52,920 nucleotides of DNA from an uncultured Clostridia bacterium (GCA_947627795.1 CANQXJ010000011.1:1-52920); one strand, 5' to 3'. Positions 36,717-44,718 are shown, counted from the stretch's first letter. Numbers and translations: made by a program. The notes: a model not told the origin generated them from the sequence alone.

Positions 36717-37055
36717 TTATAAATATTCCGTAAGCTCCGCCGCGAGAGTTTTCAACCTTTTTTGATCTTCCGCGCCAAGCGTTTCTCTGTCCGTTATCTC
36801 GTTGATTTCCTTTATCCGCGCGCTCATATCCGAAAACCGCTTCGCAAGACCGAGCTTTTCCTCAAATTCCAAAAGTTGCTTCTCGCCGCGTTTGATAAAA
36901 TCACGCGCGCCCTGACGGCTTATCTCGGCTTCCTCCGCGATCTCCGCGAGCGACAGATCCTGATTGTAGTACATATCCATCGCCGCGTACTGCTTTTCCG
37001 TGAGAAGCTGCCCGTAAAAGTCCATCAGGACCGTTATATTCAAGTCCTTACCCAT
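36717..37055 (-). CDS. ylxM: YlxM (UPF0122) helix-turn-helix protein
   Basis: 112 residues with a sigma-region-4-like helix-turn-helix (LLTEKQYAAMDMYYNQDLSLAEIAEEAEISRQGARDFIKR, about 17-56) and a helical tail. In streptococci YlxM binds SRP components and modulates assembly. First gene of the ylxM-ffh-rpsP-khpA-rimM-trmD run, with a perfect-spaced promoter just upstream. Confidence 0.94.
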   Translation of the reverse strand: MGKDLNITVLMDFYGQLLTEKQYAAMDMYYNQDLSLAEIAEEAEISRQGARDFIKRGEKQLLEFEEKLGLAKRFSDMSARIKEINEITDRETLGAEDQKRLKTLAAELTEYL

Positions 37056-37090
37056 ATGATCACCTGTAAAGATAAAACACTTTACACACT

Positions 37091-37119
37091 ATTCTACCGT
37101 AAAAACCGCCGTTTGTCAA
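37091..37119 (-). promoter_or_regulatory. Sigma-A promoter of the ylxM-ffh-trmD operon
   Basis: Minus strand TTGACA (37119-37114), 17-base spacer, TAGAAT (37096-37091), 36 bases before the ylxM ATG and immediately after the upstream Toprim gene stop. Confidence 0.82.
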
Positions 37120-37137
37120 TAGCTGTTTTTCGAAATT

Positions 37138-37752
37138 TTATATAATTTTATTAAATTTTCCTTCAACACTTTGTGCAAGTTCACAAAACTCGTCGTAATC
37201 GAGCAGACGGTTCACCACGTCGAGCAGCATATTCGCGGAGATCTTCGCGGGAAGTCCGAGCTCCTTCGCGAACAAATCACGCTTCGCCGCGCTGTCTTCA
37301 CCACCGGATAAGCCGAATTTAAACATATCCGCCTTAGTTACCGCTCTGCCCTCACGCGGAGCTTTAACACTTTCGTCGATCTCGCAGCCCGCGTTTTTGA
37401 GAGCTTCTATAAGTATATCGTCGCTTATTCCCTCGACGCCGAGAAGCCCCTCCTTGCCGGCGGTTTGTTTGCGTTTTTCCTTGCCCTTTATATCGGGAAT
37501 ATACGCGTGCTTGACCTGCTCCGGCGGGAGCGACTGCTTTATGAAATTGCGTATCTTAAACCCCGCGCTGTCGGAGTCGGTGAGAATTACGATCCCCGTT
37601 TTCGCGGCTAAGTTTTTTATCGTGTCCAACAGCGCCTTGTTGCTGAATACGCTGAAGCCGTGCGTAGTTATGATAACGCCGTCGATAAAGCGCGAGAGCT
37701 TGATTTTGTCGTACACGCCCTCAACGACGATTGTTTCCTTTACCTTGTACAT
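37138..37752 (-). CDS. Toprim/DUF4093 protein, RNase M5-like
   Basis: 204 residues. The Toprim core has the catalytic-type Glu in IVVEGVYDK and the acidic DSDSAG motif, arranged as in RnmV (RNase M5, final 5S rRNA maturation). The C-terminal half matches the helical DUF4093 region of that group (GVEGISDDILIEAL...). The start is ATG 37752 with GAGGTG upstream; an in-frame ATG at 37800 lacks one. Without rnmV's usual neighbour ksgA the exact substrate is uncertain, so I leave the symbol blank. Confidence 0.82.
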   Translation of the reverse strand: MYKVKETIVVEGVYDKIKLSRFIDGVIITTHGFSVFSNKALLDTIKNLAAKTGIVILTDSDSAGFKIRNFIKQSLPPEQVKHAYIPDIKGKEKRKQTAGKEGLLGVEGISDDILIEALKNAGCEIDESVKAPREGRAVTKADMFKFGLSGGEDSAAKRDLFAKELGLPAKISANMLLDVVNRLLDYDEFCELAQSVEGKFNKII

Positions 37753-37835
37753 GGAAATACACCTCGCGTACATTATAATATGAAACGCGGAAAAAATCAA
37801 TCGTTAAATGACACGCGTATTTACAATTCAAATTA

Positions 37836-37892
37836 AAATCCACATAAATTCCACACTGTCAACATATTCTCCACACAGTCGCGCCGTATAAT
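37836..37892 (+). promoter_or_regulatory. Upstream region of the exported-protein gene with three TCCACA boxes
   Basis: Three TCCACA elements (nine-mers at 37836-37844, 37847-37855, 37867-37875) resemble DnaA boxes (TTATCCACA); the last matches 8 of 9 bases. A TATAAT -10 box follows at 37887-37892 with no good -35, which suggests an activated or regulated promoter. Confidence 0.4.
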
Positions 37893-37941
37893 AAAGCCGT
37901 AATCAAAAAGATTGCAAAAAAACTGAAAGGAGCTGTTAAAT

Positions 37942-38457
37942 ATGAACGGCAAAATTAAAAAAATATTCGCGGCTGTATCGGCTGCGGCAATAATCGCGGC
38001 AATGGGTACGGTATTCGCGGCGGAGAACGAAACGGCGGATTACGGTTACTTGAAGGGTAAGGCGAACCACTACGGCACAGGCGGCGAGCAGACGTTTGTT
38101 TATTCGCAGAAAACCGACACGGATGATGAAACGGAAAACACGGCTGATTACAGCTACAGACAGGGCAAGGCTCACAGAGGCGGTATGGATAAAGCTCATT
38201 ACGACAGTGAGGACCTCGTTGAAGCGGGCATAATCGATCAAGCGACAGCCAACGCGATATCCGAATACGCTGCGAAAAAGCACGAGGATATAAGCGCGAT
38301 GTATGAGAATACGGCGGATATGACGCCGGACGAGCGTCGTGCGGCGTTTGAAGAAAGAAAAGCGGAGCGCAAAGACGGAGTTGACGAGCTTGTTGAAGCC
38401 GGCGTTATAACGGCGGAGCAGGCGGAAGCGATAAAGAATTATAAGGCGGAAGCGTAA
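37942..38457 (+). CDS. Small exported protein with duplicated motifs (DUF2680-like tail)
   Basis: 171 residues. Residues 1-26 form a clear Sec signal peptide (KIKKIFAAVSAAAIIAAMGTVFA). The mature protein has two copies of a short motif (ADYGYLKGKANHYGTGG and ADYSYRQGKAHRGGMD) and two copies of a helical segment (EDLVEAGIIDQATANAI and DELVEAGVITAEQAEAIK), the latter resembling DUF2680. Function is unknown; it could be a periplasm/wall-side metal- or stress-related peptide. AAGGAGC precedes the ATG. The stop codon forms part of the terminal inverted repeat of the palindromic element just downstream. Confidence 0.8.
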   Translation: MNGKIKKIFAAVSAAAIIAAMGTVFAAENETADYGYLKGKANHYGTGGEQTFVYSQKTDTDDETENTADYSYRQGKAHRGGMDKAHYDSEDLVEAGIIDQATANAISEYAAKKHEDISAMYENTADMTPDERRAAFEERKAERKDGVDELVEAGVITAEQAEAIKNYKAEA

Positions 38458-38613
38458 ATTATGATTTACGTGCGAGAGGCCCCCTTGTCAAAGGGGGCTG
38501 TCAGCGTAGCTGACTGGGGGATTCCTGCGCTAATTTTCAAAAAAGAATCCCTCCACCGCTACGCGGTCCCCCTCCCTTTGACAAGGGAGGCTTACAACGT
38601 TAAATCATAATTT
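38456..38613. repeat. 158-bp palindromic MITE-like element
   Basis: Perfect 13-bp terminal inverted repeats (AAATTATGATTTA at 38456-38468; its complement at 38601-38613) flank two arms that fold back on each other (GCCCCCTTGTCAAAGGGGG-type left arm; CCTCCCTTTGACAAGGGAGG right arm). It has no coding capacity. Similar CCTTGTCAAAGG palindromes are, to my knowledge, abundant in gut Clostridia genomes. Confidence 0.8.
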
Positions 38614-38623
38614 ACCCCATCCA

Positions 38624-38652
38624 TTGCAATTCCCGCAAATTTATGATACAAT
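38624..38652 (+). promoter_or_regulatory. Sigma-A promoter of the two-component genes
   Basis: TTGCAA (38624-38629), 17-base spacer, TACAAT (38647-38652), just outside the palindromic element. Confidence 0.7.
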
Positions 38653-38674
38653 ATCCCCGAAAGGAGCGGTGACG

Positions 38675-39352
38675 ATGGCGAAAATTTTGATTGTTGACGA
38701 TGAGCCGGATATACGCACTCTTGTAAGGCGTTATGCCGAGCGCGAGGGTTACGAGACAGCCGAAGCCGGAAACGGTATGGAGGCTGTCTCTATGTGCCGT
38801 GAAATGGATTTTGACGTTGTAATTATGGACGCGATGATGCCCGAGCTTGACGGCTTTTCGGCTTGCAAGGAGATACGCGCTATTAAGGATATTCCCGTTA
38901 TAATGCTCTCCGCGCGCGGCGAGGAATACGACAAGCTGTTCGGCTTTGAAACGGGCGCGGACGATTATGTCGTAAAGCCGTTTTCGCCGCGTGAGCTGAT
39001 GGCGCGCGTTAAGGTCGTAATTTCGCGTCACGGCGGCGGTTCCTCGGATAAATCGGATAAAATCAAAGCGGACGGCATCGAAATTGACACGCTCGGCAGA
39101 ATTGTGCGTATTAACGGCGAAAAAACGGAACTGACGGCGAAGGAATACGATTTGCTTTTGTATCTCGCGAAAAACGAGGGCATTGTACTGACGCGCGACC
39201 GAATTATGGACGCGGTCTGGGGCTGTGAGTATTATTCGGCGGACAGAACTGTAGATTGGCAGATAAAGCAGCTGCGCGCGCATTTGGGGGATTGCAGGGA
39301 TTACATTGTTACCGTAAGAGGGGTGGGATATAAATTTGAAGCTCGACACTAA
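38675..39352 (+). CDS. OmpR/PhoB-family response regulator
   Basis: 225 residues. Receiver domain (1-115) with acidic pocket DDEPD, phospho-acceptor Asp in VVIMDAMMPELDG and Lys in VVKPFSPREL; C-terminal winged-helix DNA-binding domain (about 130-225; LTAKEYDLLLYLAKNEGIVLTR ... DWQIKQLRAHLGD). ATG 38675 follows AAAGGAGCGG. It overlaps the downstream histidine kinase by 17 bases and is its obvious partner. Target genes are not visible. Confidence 0.95.
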   Translation: MAKILIVDDEPDIRTLVRRYAEREGYETAEAGNGMEAVSMCREMDFDVVIMDAMMPELDGFSACKEIRAIKDIPVIMLSARGEEYDKLFGFETGADDYVVKPFSPRELMARVKVVISRHGGGSSDKSDKIKADGIEIDTLGRIVRINGEKTELTAKEYDLLLYLAKNEGIVLTRDRIMDAVWGCEYYSADRTVDWQIKQLRAHLGDCRDYIVTVRGVGYKFEARH

Positions 39353-40763
39353 ATCAATCGGTTTTAAGCTGTGGATATATTTTACCGCGTTCGCGGCGGT
39401 AATTCTCGCCGTTTTGTGGCTGCTGCAAACGGTGTTTTTGCAGAGCCTTTATAACTCTATGCAGAAGCATCAGATAAGCGGGATCGCCGATGAAATTTAT
39501 CGGGCGGAAAATACGGAAGAGGCGATCGACACTCTCGCGGCGGACAATTCCATATTGATCCTGCTCACCGGCGCGGACGGAAGCATCATATACAGCGCCG
39601 ACGAATACAGTCCGTCATACAAAACTGACGCGCACGAGCACGGCGGCGGGCAAAATCCGTACCGCGCAGGCGAAACGCAGAATTGGCAGGAGCAGGAATA
39701 CCGCCGTCTGCCCGAGCATTACGGCGATTTTATTGAAAGATTGGGCTCTGACGACAGCGTATGCTATACGATCGAGCGCGGTGACGGCGGTACGCTCGTT
39801 TACGGGCGGCGGCTCGCGGACGGAGATATTTTGTATATAAACACATCTCTCGGAGCGGTCGGCTCGGCTGTCGCGATACTGCGCGTGCAGCTTTGCGCCG
39901 TTACGTTTCTCGCGCTTTTGATAGGGCTTTTTATAGCGGTATGGATAGCGAAGCGGTTTTCAAAGCCCGTTTCCGAGCTTTCCGAGCAGTCGCTCAAAAT
40001 GGCGGACGGGGATTTTGATTTGAAATTCAATAAGGGCTTTTGCTCCGAAACAGACGAGCTTGCCGCGTCGCTCGAATACGCCGCCGGTAAAATCGCCGAA
40101 ACCGACAAGCTGCGCCGCGATTTGCTCGCGAATGTGTCGCACGATTTGCGCACGCCGCTCACGATGATAAAGGGCTACGCGGAGCTTATACGCGACCTCG
40201 ACGGCAGCGCCGACGCGGGAAACGACGCGGAAATTATTATCCGCGAATCGGACAGACTTTCGATTCTCGTAAACGATATTCTTGATTATTCAAAATTGCA
40301 GTCCGGCGCGGTATCGTTTGAATTTGAACGTGTGGATCTAAGCGCTCTCGCGGAAAAAACGGCGGAGCAGTTTTCCGAAATATGCAGATCCGACGGTGTT
40401 GAAATAGTTACGGAAATCGAGCCGCAAAAGTACGTCACGGCTGACGCGCGCAGACTGGAGCAGGTGCTCTATAATCTTATCTCAAACGCGGTCGCTCACG
40501 TCGGTTCTGACAAGCGCGTTTACGTTTCGGTCACCGAAAACGACGAATCTGTCCGAACGAAGATACGCGACAACGGCGGCGGCATAAGCGCCGAGGATCT
40601 GCCGCATATTTGGGATAAATATTTCACCTCGAAAAAGCGCGGCGCGAACGGGCTGGGGCTATCGATAGTAAAGGAGATACTGACAGCGCACGGCGCGCGC
40701 TTCGGCGCCCGAAGCGAGGAAGGAAAGGGCAGCGTATTTTGGTTTGAACTGTCAAAAAGATAA
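39336..40763 (+). CDS. Sensor histidine kinase
   Basis: 475 residues, starting at a TTG inside the regulator gene (GGGGTGGGA upstream). Two membrane segments (about 10-32 and 185-205) bracket an extracellular sensor of about 150 residues. A HAMP linker (about 205-260), HisKA with phospho-His in NVSHDLRTPLTMIKGY, and an HATPase domain with N, G1 and G2 boxes (NLISNAVAHV, DNGGGI, GLGLSIVKEI) follow. The ectodomain shows no recognisable fold, so the signal is unknown. Typical operon overlap with its regulator. Confidence 0.95.
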   Translation: MKLDTKSIGFKLWIYFTAFAAVILAVLWLLQTVFLQSLYNSMQKHQISGIADEIYRAENTEEAIDTLAADNSILILLTGADGSIIYSADEYSPSYKTDAHEHGGGQNPYRAGETQNWQEQEYRRLPEHYGDFIERLGSDDSVCYTIERGDGGTLVYGRRLADGDILYINTSLGAVGSAVAILRVQLCAVTFLALLIGLFIAVWIAKRFSKPVSELSEQSLKMADGDFDLKFNKGFCSETDELAASLEYAAGKIAETDKLRRDLLANVSHDLRTPLTMIKGYAELIRDLDGSADAGNDAEIIIRESDRLSILVNDILDYSKLQSGAVSFEFERVDLSALAEKTAEQFSEICRSDGVEIVTEIEPQKYVTADARRLEQVLYNLISNAVAHVGSDKRVYVSVTENDESVRTKIRDNGGGISAEDLPHIWDKYFTSKKRGANGLGLSIVKEILTAHGARFGARSEEGKGSVFWFELSKR

Positions 40764-40797
40764 TTGTCCGAGACTGTTAAACTCTGTTTTTTCGTAT

Positions 40798-40839
40798 AAA
40801 ATACGGAATCGGCACAAATGCTATGCCGATTCCGTATTT
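40798..40839. terminator. Bidirectional terminator after the histidine kinase
   Basis: A 16-bp perfect stem (AAATACGGAATCGGCA and its complement, 9-base loop) with T-runs on both sides; serves the rightward kinase operon and the leftward gene ending at 40867. Confidence 0.9.
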
Positions 40840-40866
40840 TTTAAATTTTCACCGCCCGCCGTCCGT

Positions 40867-41190
40867 TTACGCCGGAGCTTTGGCTTTATCGAGACTCTCT
40901 ATTATGTAATCCTCCACCACGTCGCGAAGGCTCACCGGCGTGACCTTGTTGCGTATCAGAAGCCGTATAAATTCCTCAGCGTCGCTCAGGCGATAAAAAA
41001 TATTCGTAATCTGCTTTATCTCCACCGCCCTGCCGCCGCCGTCAAAAAACGACGTCATCTTTATTTTTACACCGTACCGCATCAAATCCGTGTAGTCCTG
41101 TGAAATCTTTTCGGGAATAAGGTAATACTCTATTCTCATCTCATAGCCGTTTTGCAGTGTTGCTCTTCCGTAAAGTATTTCATCTTCCAT
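40867..41190 (-). CDS. Conserved hypothetical protein, 107 aa
   Basis: Start ATG 41190 behind AAGGAAGGAG; the product begins MEDEILYGRATLQNGYEM and has alternating beta and helical segments, including IEYYLIPEKI and a C-terminal helix (SLRDVVEDYIIESLDKA). No signal peptide, membrane segment or metal motif. It looks like one of the small DUF6514-type clostridial cytosolic proteins, but I am not certain of the family. It is a single gene converging on the two-component operon through a shared terminator and diverging from the SRP RNA gene. Confidence 0.65.
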   Translation of the reverse strand: MEDEILYGRATLQNGYEMRIEYYLIPEKISQDYTDLMRYGVKIKMTSFFDGGGRAVEIKQITNIFYRLSDAEEFIRLLIRNKVTPVSLRDVVEDYIIESLDKAKAPA

Positions 41191-41469
41191 AATTCTGTCT
41201 CTCCTTCCTTTGATATATAAATTATAATATAAACCGACACAAAATTCCAGCACTTTACATCGCACGTTCCGACAGCAATCCGCCGTTTTTTCGCGCTTCG
41301 ACTTTACTTTCGCGAAATCGCGCGCAAAAGCGGCAAAACGCCGTCGAATATTAAGCGCTCATGCCGAATTGGGGCGCACGAAAGTTTTCTTTGAGCCGCC
41401 TCGGAAGGCTCGCCAAATATTATATGAGCGGATTTTTTTAAATATTCGTAAAAAAATTTAAAATAATAC
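41191..41469. other. Intergenic region without a recognisable gene
   Basis: About 280 bases. The first 60 are AT-rich (ATTATAATATAA) and probably hold the leftward promoter of the 107-aa gene. The rest is GC-richer, with short inverted TTTCGCG/CGCGAAA matches, but shows no open frame with a ribosome binding site and no clear RNA fold. Confidence 0.5.
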
Positions 41470-41498
41470 TTGCAGTTTTAAAAGATTTATATTATAAT
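41470..41498 (+). promoter_or_regulatory. Promoter of the SRP RNA gene
   Basis: TTGCAG (41470-41475), 17-base spacer, TATAAT (41493-41498). Predicted start of transcription is about 41505. Confidence 0.75.
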
Positions 41499-41534
41499 GG
41501 TTAAAGCGAAAATAAAAAACGCGGATTTGAGCAA

Positions 41535-41656
41535 ACGGCGATGATGACCGAGCCCGTGCGATTGAAGCCCGTGAACCTTGTCAGGCGGGGAACCGAGCAG
41601 CAATAAGCGGTGTCTTTGATGTGTTACGGTAAACTCGGTCGGAGCCTTTATAAAGT
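41535..41656 (+). ncRNA. ffs: Small SRP RNA (4.5S type)
   Basis: The segment contains the conserved apical SRP hairpin with GTGAACCTTGTCAGG, a GGGGAA tetraloop region and GAGCAGCAATAAGC, equivalent to the Ffh-binding domain IV. Outer strands GACCGAG (41546-41552) and CTCGGTC (41634-41640) pair to close the rod. Location just before dnaX is a conserved neighbourhood in Clostridia. A terminator follows at once. Exact ends are approximate (promoter-based 5' end near 41505). Confidence 0.85.
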
Positions 41657-41658
41657 AT

Positions 41659-41680
41659 AACGCCTAAACGGGCGTTTTTT
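41659..41680 (+). terminator. Terminator of the SRP RNA
   Basis: AACGCC / GGCGTT stem with a short loop followed by T6, between the SRP RNA and the dnaX start. Confidence 0.8.
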
Positions 41681-41704
41681 GGTGTAACGGCGAAAGGAAT
41701 GTCA

Positions 41705-43519
41705 ATGGAGCATCAGGCAATTTACCGTAAGTGGCGTCCGACGGTATTCGAGGATATAGTAGGTCAGAACCACATTACGAAAACTCTGAAAAACCAGATA
41801 ATAAACAACAAGATAGGTCACGCTTATCTTTTCTGCGGCACGCGCGGCACGGGCAAAACCACCTGCGCCAAGGTTTTTTCGCGCGCCGTCAATTGCCTTG
41901 ATCCGCATGACGGAAGCCCCTGCAACGAGTGCGAGGTATGCCGTGGGATTTTGGACGGCTCTATCATGGACGTAAAGGAAATCGACGCGGCTTCCAACAA
42001 CGGCGTTGACAATATCCGCGAAATCCGCGAGGACGTGCGATACATGGCGGCCAACGCCAAGTACACGGTCTATATCATAGACGAGGTGCATATGCTCTCG
42101 ACCGGAGCGTTCAACGCGCTTTTAAAGACGCTTGAAGAACCGCCCGAACACGTAATTTTCATTCTCGCAACCACCGAAGCGCATAAAGTGCCGCAGACAA
42201 TTCTTTCGCGCTGTCAGCGTTTCGACTTCAAGCGCATAAAGCCCGGCGATATAATCCTCAGAATGAGAGAAATAGCCCACGGGGACGGGCTGAGTATTTC
42301 CGACGGAGCGTACAATATGCTCGCGCGGCTCGCGGACGGCTCGATGCGAGACGGGCTAAGCATTTTGGAGCGCGTAATTTCCGCCTGCGGAAACACGATC
42401 AACGAGGACGATATTATAAGCACTCTCGGCATATCGCCTATGGACGCCGTTTTCAGCGTCACCGACGCGGTGATCGCGGGCAATGTGGACAAGCTTTTGT
42501 CTGTGATAAACGATATAGTAGCCGACGGTAAGGATTTAAAGGTATTTATCGGCTCGCTTTTAAAACACTTCCGCGACCTGATGATATGCAAGGTGAGCGC
42601 AAGCCCCGAGGGGCTTCTCGACTACAGCGCGGATGATTTGGTAAAAATCAAATCGCAGAGCGACAGGCTGACATTCGAAAAAATCTCGAACGCGGTATCG
42701 CTTCTCTCAGACGCGGAGGCGGACACAAAATGGGTGAAATCTCCGCGCGTTATATATGAGCTGGCGCTTATCAAGCTTGCGCGTCCCGAAACCGACAACA
42801 CCCCCGAAGCGCTTATGGACAGGCTCGCTTCGATGGAAGCGAATACGGGCGGCGCCGATCCCGCAATCGAGCGCAGGCTCAGAGCGGTTGAAGAAAAGCT
42901 TAAAAACGGCGTAATACAGGCTCCCGCGGCGGAAGAAAAGAAGCCTGAGCCGAAAAAGGAAAAAAAGGTATCGGTAAGACTTTATAATCCTATTCCCGAA
43001 AACGAGCTTAACGGCGATAACCCGATAGTTAAAATCGCGAAAAACTGGAATAATATTTCGCGCTCGATCGGCAATTCAGCCCCGTTTTTAAAGGGGCAGC
43101 TCGCGAACAGGCAGATTACAATAGACGCGGACGGTATAATACTTCTGTTCAAGCGCGAGGAACAAGGTTCGTACGCGATAACTCGAAGCTTCAAGGACAA
43201 GCTCCAACGTGCGTTTGAGAAAGCGTCCGGCAGCAAGTACGCGGTAAAAATAGCGTACATTGATGAAATCGAGGATAAGCTTGTGGATTTTTGGGCGTTA
43301 AAGCCGGCGGATACGGCGGCGGACGAAGAAACCGCTCAGCCCGAATCGGTTGACCCGCTCGACGCGATAGCGCAAAACTTCGGCGAGATAATCGAAAACA
43401 CCGATGACAGTGAGTTCATAGGCTACGACACGAGCGAAGATAATTTTGAACAGTCCTCATTCGACGACGAGCGCGAGGAATTTTTAGATGAAAATGAATT
43501 ATCTGACGATAATGAATAA
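41705..43519 (+). CDS. dnaX: DNA polymerase III subunits gamma and tau
   Basis: 604 residues from ATG 41705 (AAAGGA six bases upstream; an ATG at 41699 is too close to it). AAA+ clamp-loader ATPase with P-loop GTRGTGKTT, four-Cys zinc module (CLDPHDGSPCNECEVC), DEVH box and sensor ATTEAHKVP. Domain III and a charged linker rich in Glu, Lys and Pro (about 395-430) lead to a tau-type C-terminal region and an acidic tail. The clamp loader opens and places the DnaN ring and, as tau, ties together polymerase and helicase. The linker holds an in-frame A AAA AAG heptamer that could yield a shorter gamma form. First gene of dnaX-ybaB-recR. Confidence 0.97.
   Translation: MEHQAIYRKWRPTVFEDIVGQNHITKTLKNQIINNKIGHAYLFCGTRGTGKTTCAKVFSRAVNCLDPHDGSPCNECEVCRGILDGSIMDVKEIDAASNNGVDNIREIREDVRYMAANAKYTVYIIDEVHMLSTGAFNALLKTLEEPPEHVIFILATTEAHKVPQTILSRCQRFDFKRIKPGDIILRMREIAHGDGLSISDGAYNMLARLADGSMRDGLSILERVISACGNTINEDDIISTLGISPMDAVFSVTDAVIAGNVDKLLSVINDIVADGKDLKVFIGSLLKHFRDLMICKVSASPEGLLDYSADDLVKIKSQSDRLTFEKISNAVSLLSDAEADTKWVKSPRVIYELALIKLARPETDNTPEALMDRLASMEANTGGADPAIERRLRAVEEKLKNGVIQAPAAEEKKPEPKKEKKVSVRLYNPIPENELNGDNPIVKIAKNWNNISRSIGNSAPFLKGQLANRQITIDADGIILLFKREEQGSYAITRSFKDKLQRAFEKASGSKYAVKIAYIDEIEDKLVDFWALKPADTAADEETAQPESVDPLDAIAQNFGEIIENTDDSEFIGYDTSEDNFEQSSFDDEREEFLDENELSDDNE
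42961..42967 (+). promoter_or_regulatory. Candidate -1 ribosomal frameshift site in dnaX
   Basis: The heptamer A AAA AAG is in the zero frame (GAA AAA AAG GTA). A -1 slip would add six residues and stop at TAA 42985-42987, giving a product of about 427 residues, close to the 431-residue gamma subunit made at the same heptamer in E. coli. An A/G-rich stretch upstream could act as a stimulatory site; no strong downstream hairpin is evident. Confidence 0.45.
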
Positions 43520-43548
43520 ATAATAAATCAAGAAAGAGGTAAATTAAC

Positions 43549-43902
43549 ATGGGAAAATACAAAGGATTCGCGGGTTCCGGCATGAATCAGAACAGAAATA
43601 TGAGCAACGTTGTAAAGCAGGCTCAGAAGATGCAGGAGGAAATGGAAAAGGTTCAGGCGGAGCTTGAGGAAAAAACCGTGGAAGCCAGCTCCGGCGGCGG
43701 CATGGTTACGGTTCAGGCGAACGGCAAAAAGGAAATTCTCTCAATAAAAATCCAGCCGGACGCGGTCGATCCCGAGGACGTTGAAACATTGGAGGATCTT
43801 GTTCTCGTGGCGGTAAACGACGCGATAAAGCAGGCTGACGACATGATGGCTGAGGGCATGGGAGCAATCACCGGCGGACTCAGCATCCCCGGATTATTTT
43901 AA
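43549..43902 (+). CDS. ybaB: YbaB/EbfC nucleoid-associated protein
   Basis: 117 residues with the family core (NVVKQAQKMQEEMEKVQAEL, GGGMVTVQANGKKEILSIKI, DLVLVAVNDAIKQADDMM). Members form small dimers that bind DNA with little sequence preference; the position between dnaX and recR is conserved across bacteria and hints at a link to replication or repair. AAAGAGGT ribosome binding site precedes the ATG. Confidence 0.96.
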   Translation: MGKYKGFAGSGMNQNRNMSNVVKQAQKMQEEMEKVQAELEEKTVEASSGGGMVTVQANGKKEILSIKIQPDAVDPEDVETLEDLVLVAVNDAIKQADDMMAEGMGAITGGLSIPGLF

Positions 43903-43904
43903 TC

Positions 43905-44504
43905 ATGCATACGGCGTCGATAGAAAGTCTGATCGAAACCTTCGAGTCGCTTCCCGGAATAGGCAGAAAAAGCGCGGAGCGCATTGCTTTCCATATTTTG
44001 GAGCATATGACGCCCGAAGAAACGCGGAGCATGACAGATAAAATACTCGAAACAAAATCGAAAATCTGCCTGTGCGAATCGTGTCAGAATCTCACGGATT
44101 CAAGCCCGTGCAAAATATGCTCGTCCCTGAAGCGCGACCGCACAACCATATGTGTTGTCGAAAGCCCGAAGGATGTTTCGGCGATTGAAAACACGAACGA
44201 ATACAACGGCTTATACCACGTCCTCCACGGCGCGCTCTCCCCTATGGACGGCGTATCGCCCGATGATTTAAAAATAAACGAGCTGCTTCTGAGGCTCACG
44301 GACGGCACCGTAAAGGAGATAATCATGGCGACCAACCCCACCGTAAGCGGCACGGCTACAGCCGTATACATTTCAAAGCTCCTCGCCCCGTTTGACGTAA
44401 GCGTAACGCGCATAGCGCACGGAATCCCAATAGGAAGCGATTTGGAATACGCCGACAAAATCACGCTTATAAAGGCGATAGAGGGCAGGCAGGAAATGAA
44501 GTAA
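43905..44504 (+). CDS. recR: Recombination mediator RecR
   Basis: 199 residues, normal length. An N-terminal helix-hairpin-helix (LPGIGRKSAERIAFHIL), a four-Cys zinc finger (CLCESCQNLTDSSPCKIC, about 55-72), a Toprim domain (TICVVESPKD...) and the C-terminal Walker-like segment are present. With RecF/RecO it loads RecA on SSB-coated gaps. It starts two bases after the ybaB stop, so the genes are translationally linked. Confidence 0.97.
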   Translation: MHTASIESLIETFESLPGIGRKSAERIAFHILEHMTPEETRSMTDKILETKSKICLCESCQNLTDSSPCKICSSLKRDRTTICVVESPKDVSAIENTNEYNGLYHVLHGALSPMDGVSPDDLKINELLLRLTDGTVKEIIMATNPTVSGTATAVYISKLLAPFDVSVTRIAHGIPIGSDLEYADKITLIKAIEGRQEMK

Positions 44505-44528
44505 ATTCTAAAAAAATGAAAAAAACAC

Positions 44529-44557
44529 TTGACAAATTATCTGATTTTTGGTATCAT
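44529..44557 (+). promoter_or_regulatory. Promoter of tRNA-Gln
   Basis: TTGACA (44529-44534), 17-base spacer, TATCAT (44552-44557). Confidence 0.8.
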
Positions 44558-44575
44558 ATCATTTGTCAGTGACAT

Positions 44576-44649
44576 TGCGGATTTGTGTAAAGGTAGCACT
44601 AACGACTCTGACTCGTTCTGTCCGGGTTCGAATCCTGGATCCGCAGCCA
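44576..44649 (+). tRNA. tRNA-Gln (anticodon CUG)
   Basis: Full cloverleaf: acceptor TGCGGAT/ATCCGCA, D stem GTG/CAC, anticodon stem AACGA/TCGTT around loop CTCTGAC (anticodon CTG), T stem CCGGG/CCTGG around TTCGAAT, discriminator G and encoded CCA (44647-44649). It reads CAG codons. Its 3' part from the T-loop on is the integration site of the element to the right, which restores an intact 3' end. Confidence 0.95.
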
Positions 44650-44651
44650 TA
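44627..44651 (+). repeat. attL: 25-bp direct repeat in the tRNA-Gln 3' end
   Basis: The 25 bases from the T-loop TTCGAAT through CCA plus two bases recur exactly at 51277-51301. Insertion at tRNA 3' ends with such a core is characteristic of tyrosine integrases. Confidence 0.92.
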
Positions 44652-44657
44652 AAAATT

Positions 44658-44700
44658 AACCGCATAAATGCTAATAAATCCAGTATTTATGCGGTTTTTT
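44658..44700 (+). terminator. Terminator after tRNA-Gln, element side
   Basis: 12-bp stem AACCGCATAAAT / ATTTATGCGGTT followed by T-rich sequence. It lies inside the element, so the insertion supplied the tRNA with a new terminator. Confidence 0.9.
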
Positions 44701-44718
44701 CATAATTTAGCGTTGAAA

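Noticed and set aside
41505-41690. Structured leader before dnaX considered as a riboswitch
   Set aside because: The conserved Ffh-binding hairpin, its own terminator and position beside dnaX identify it as SRP RNA.
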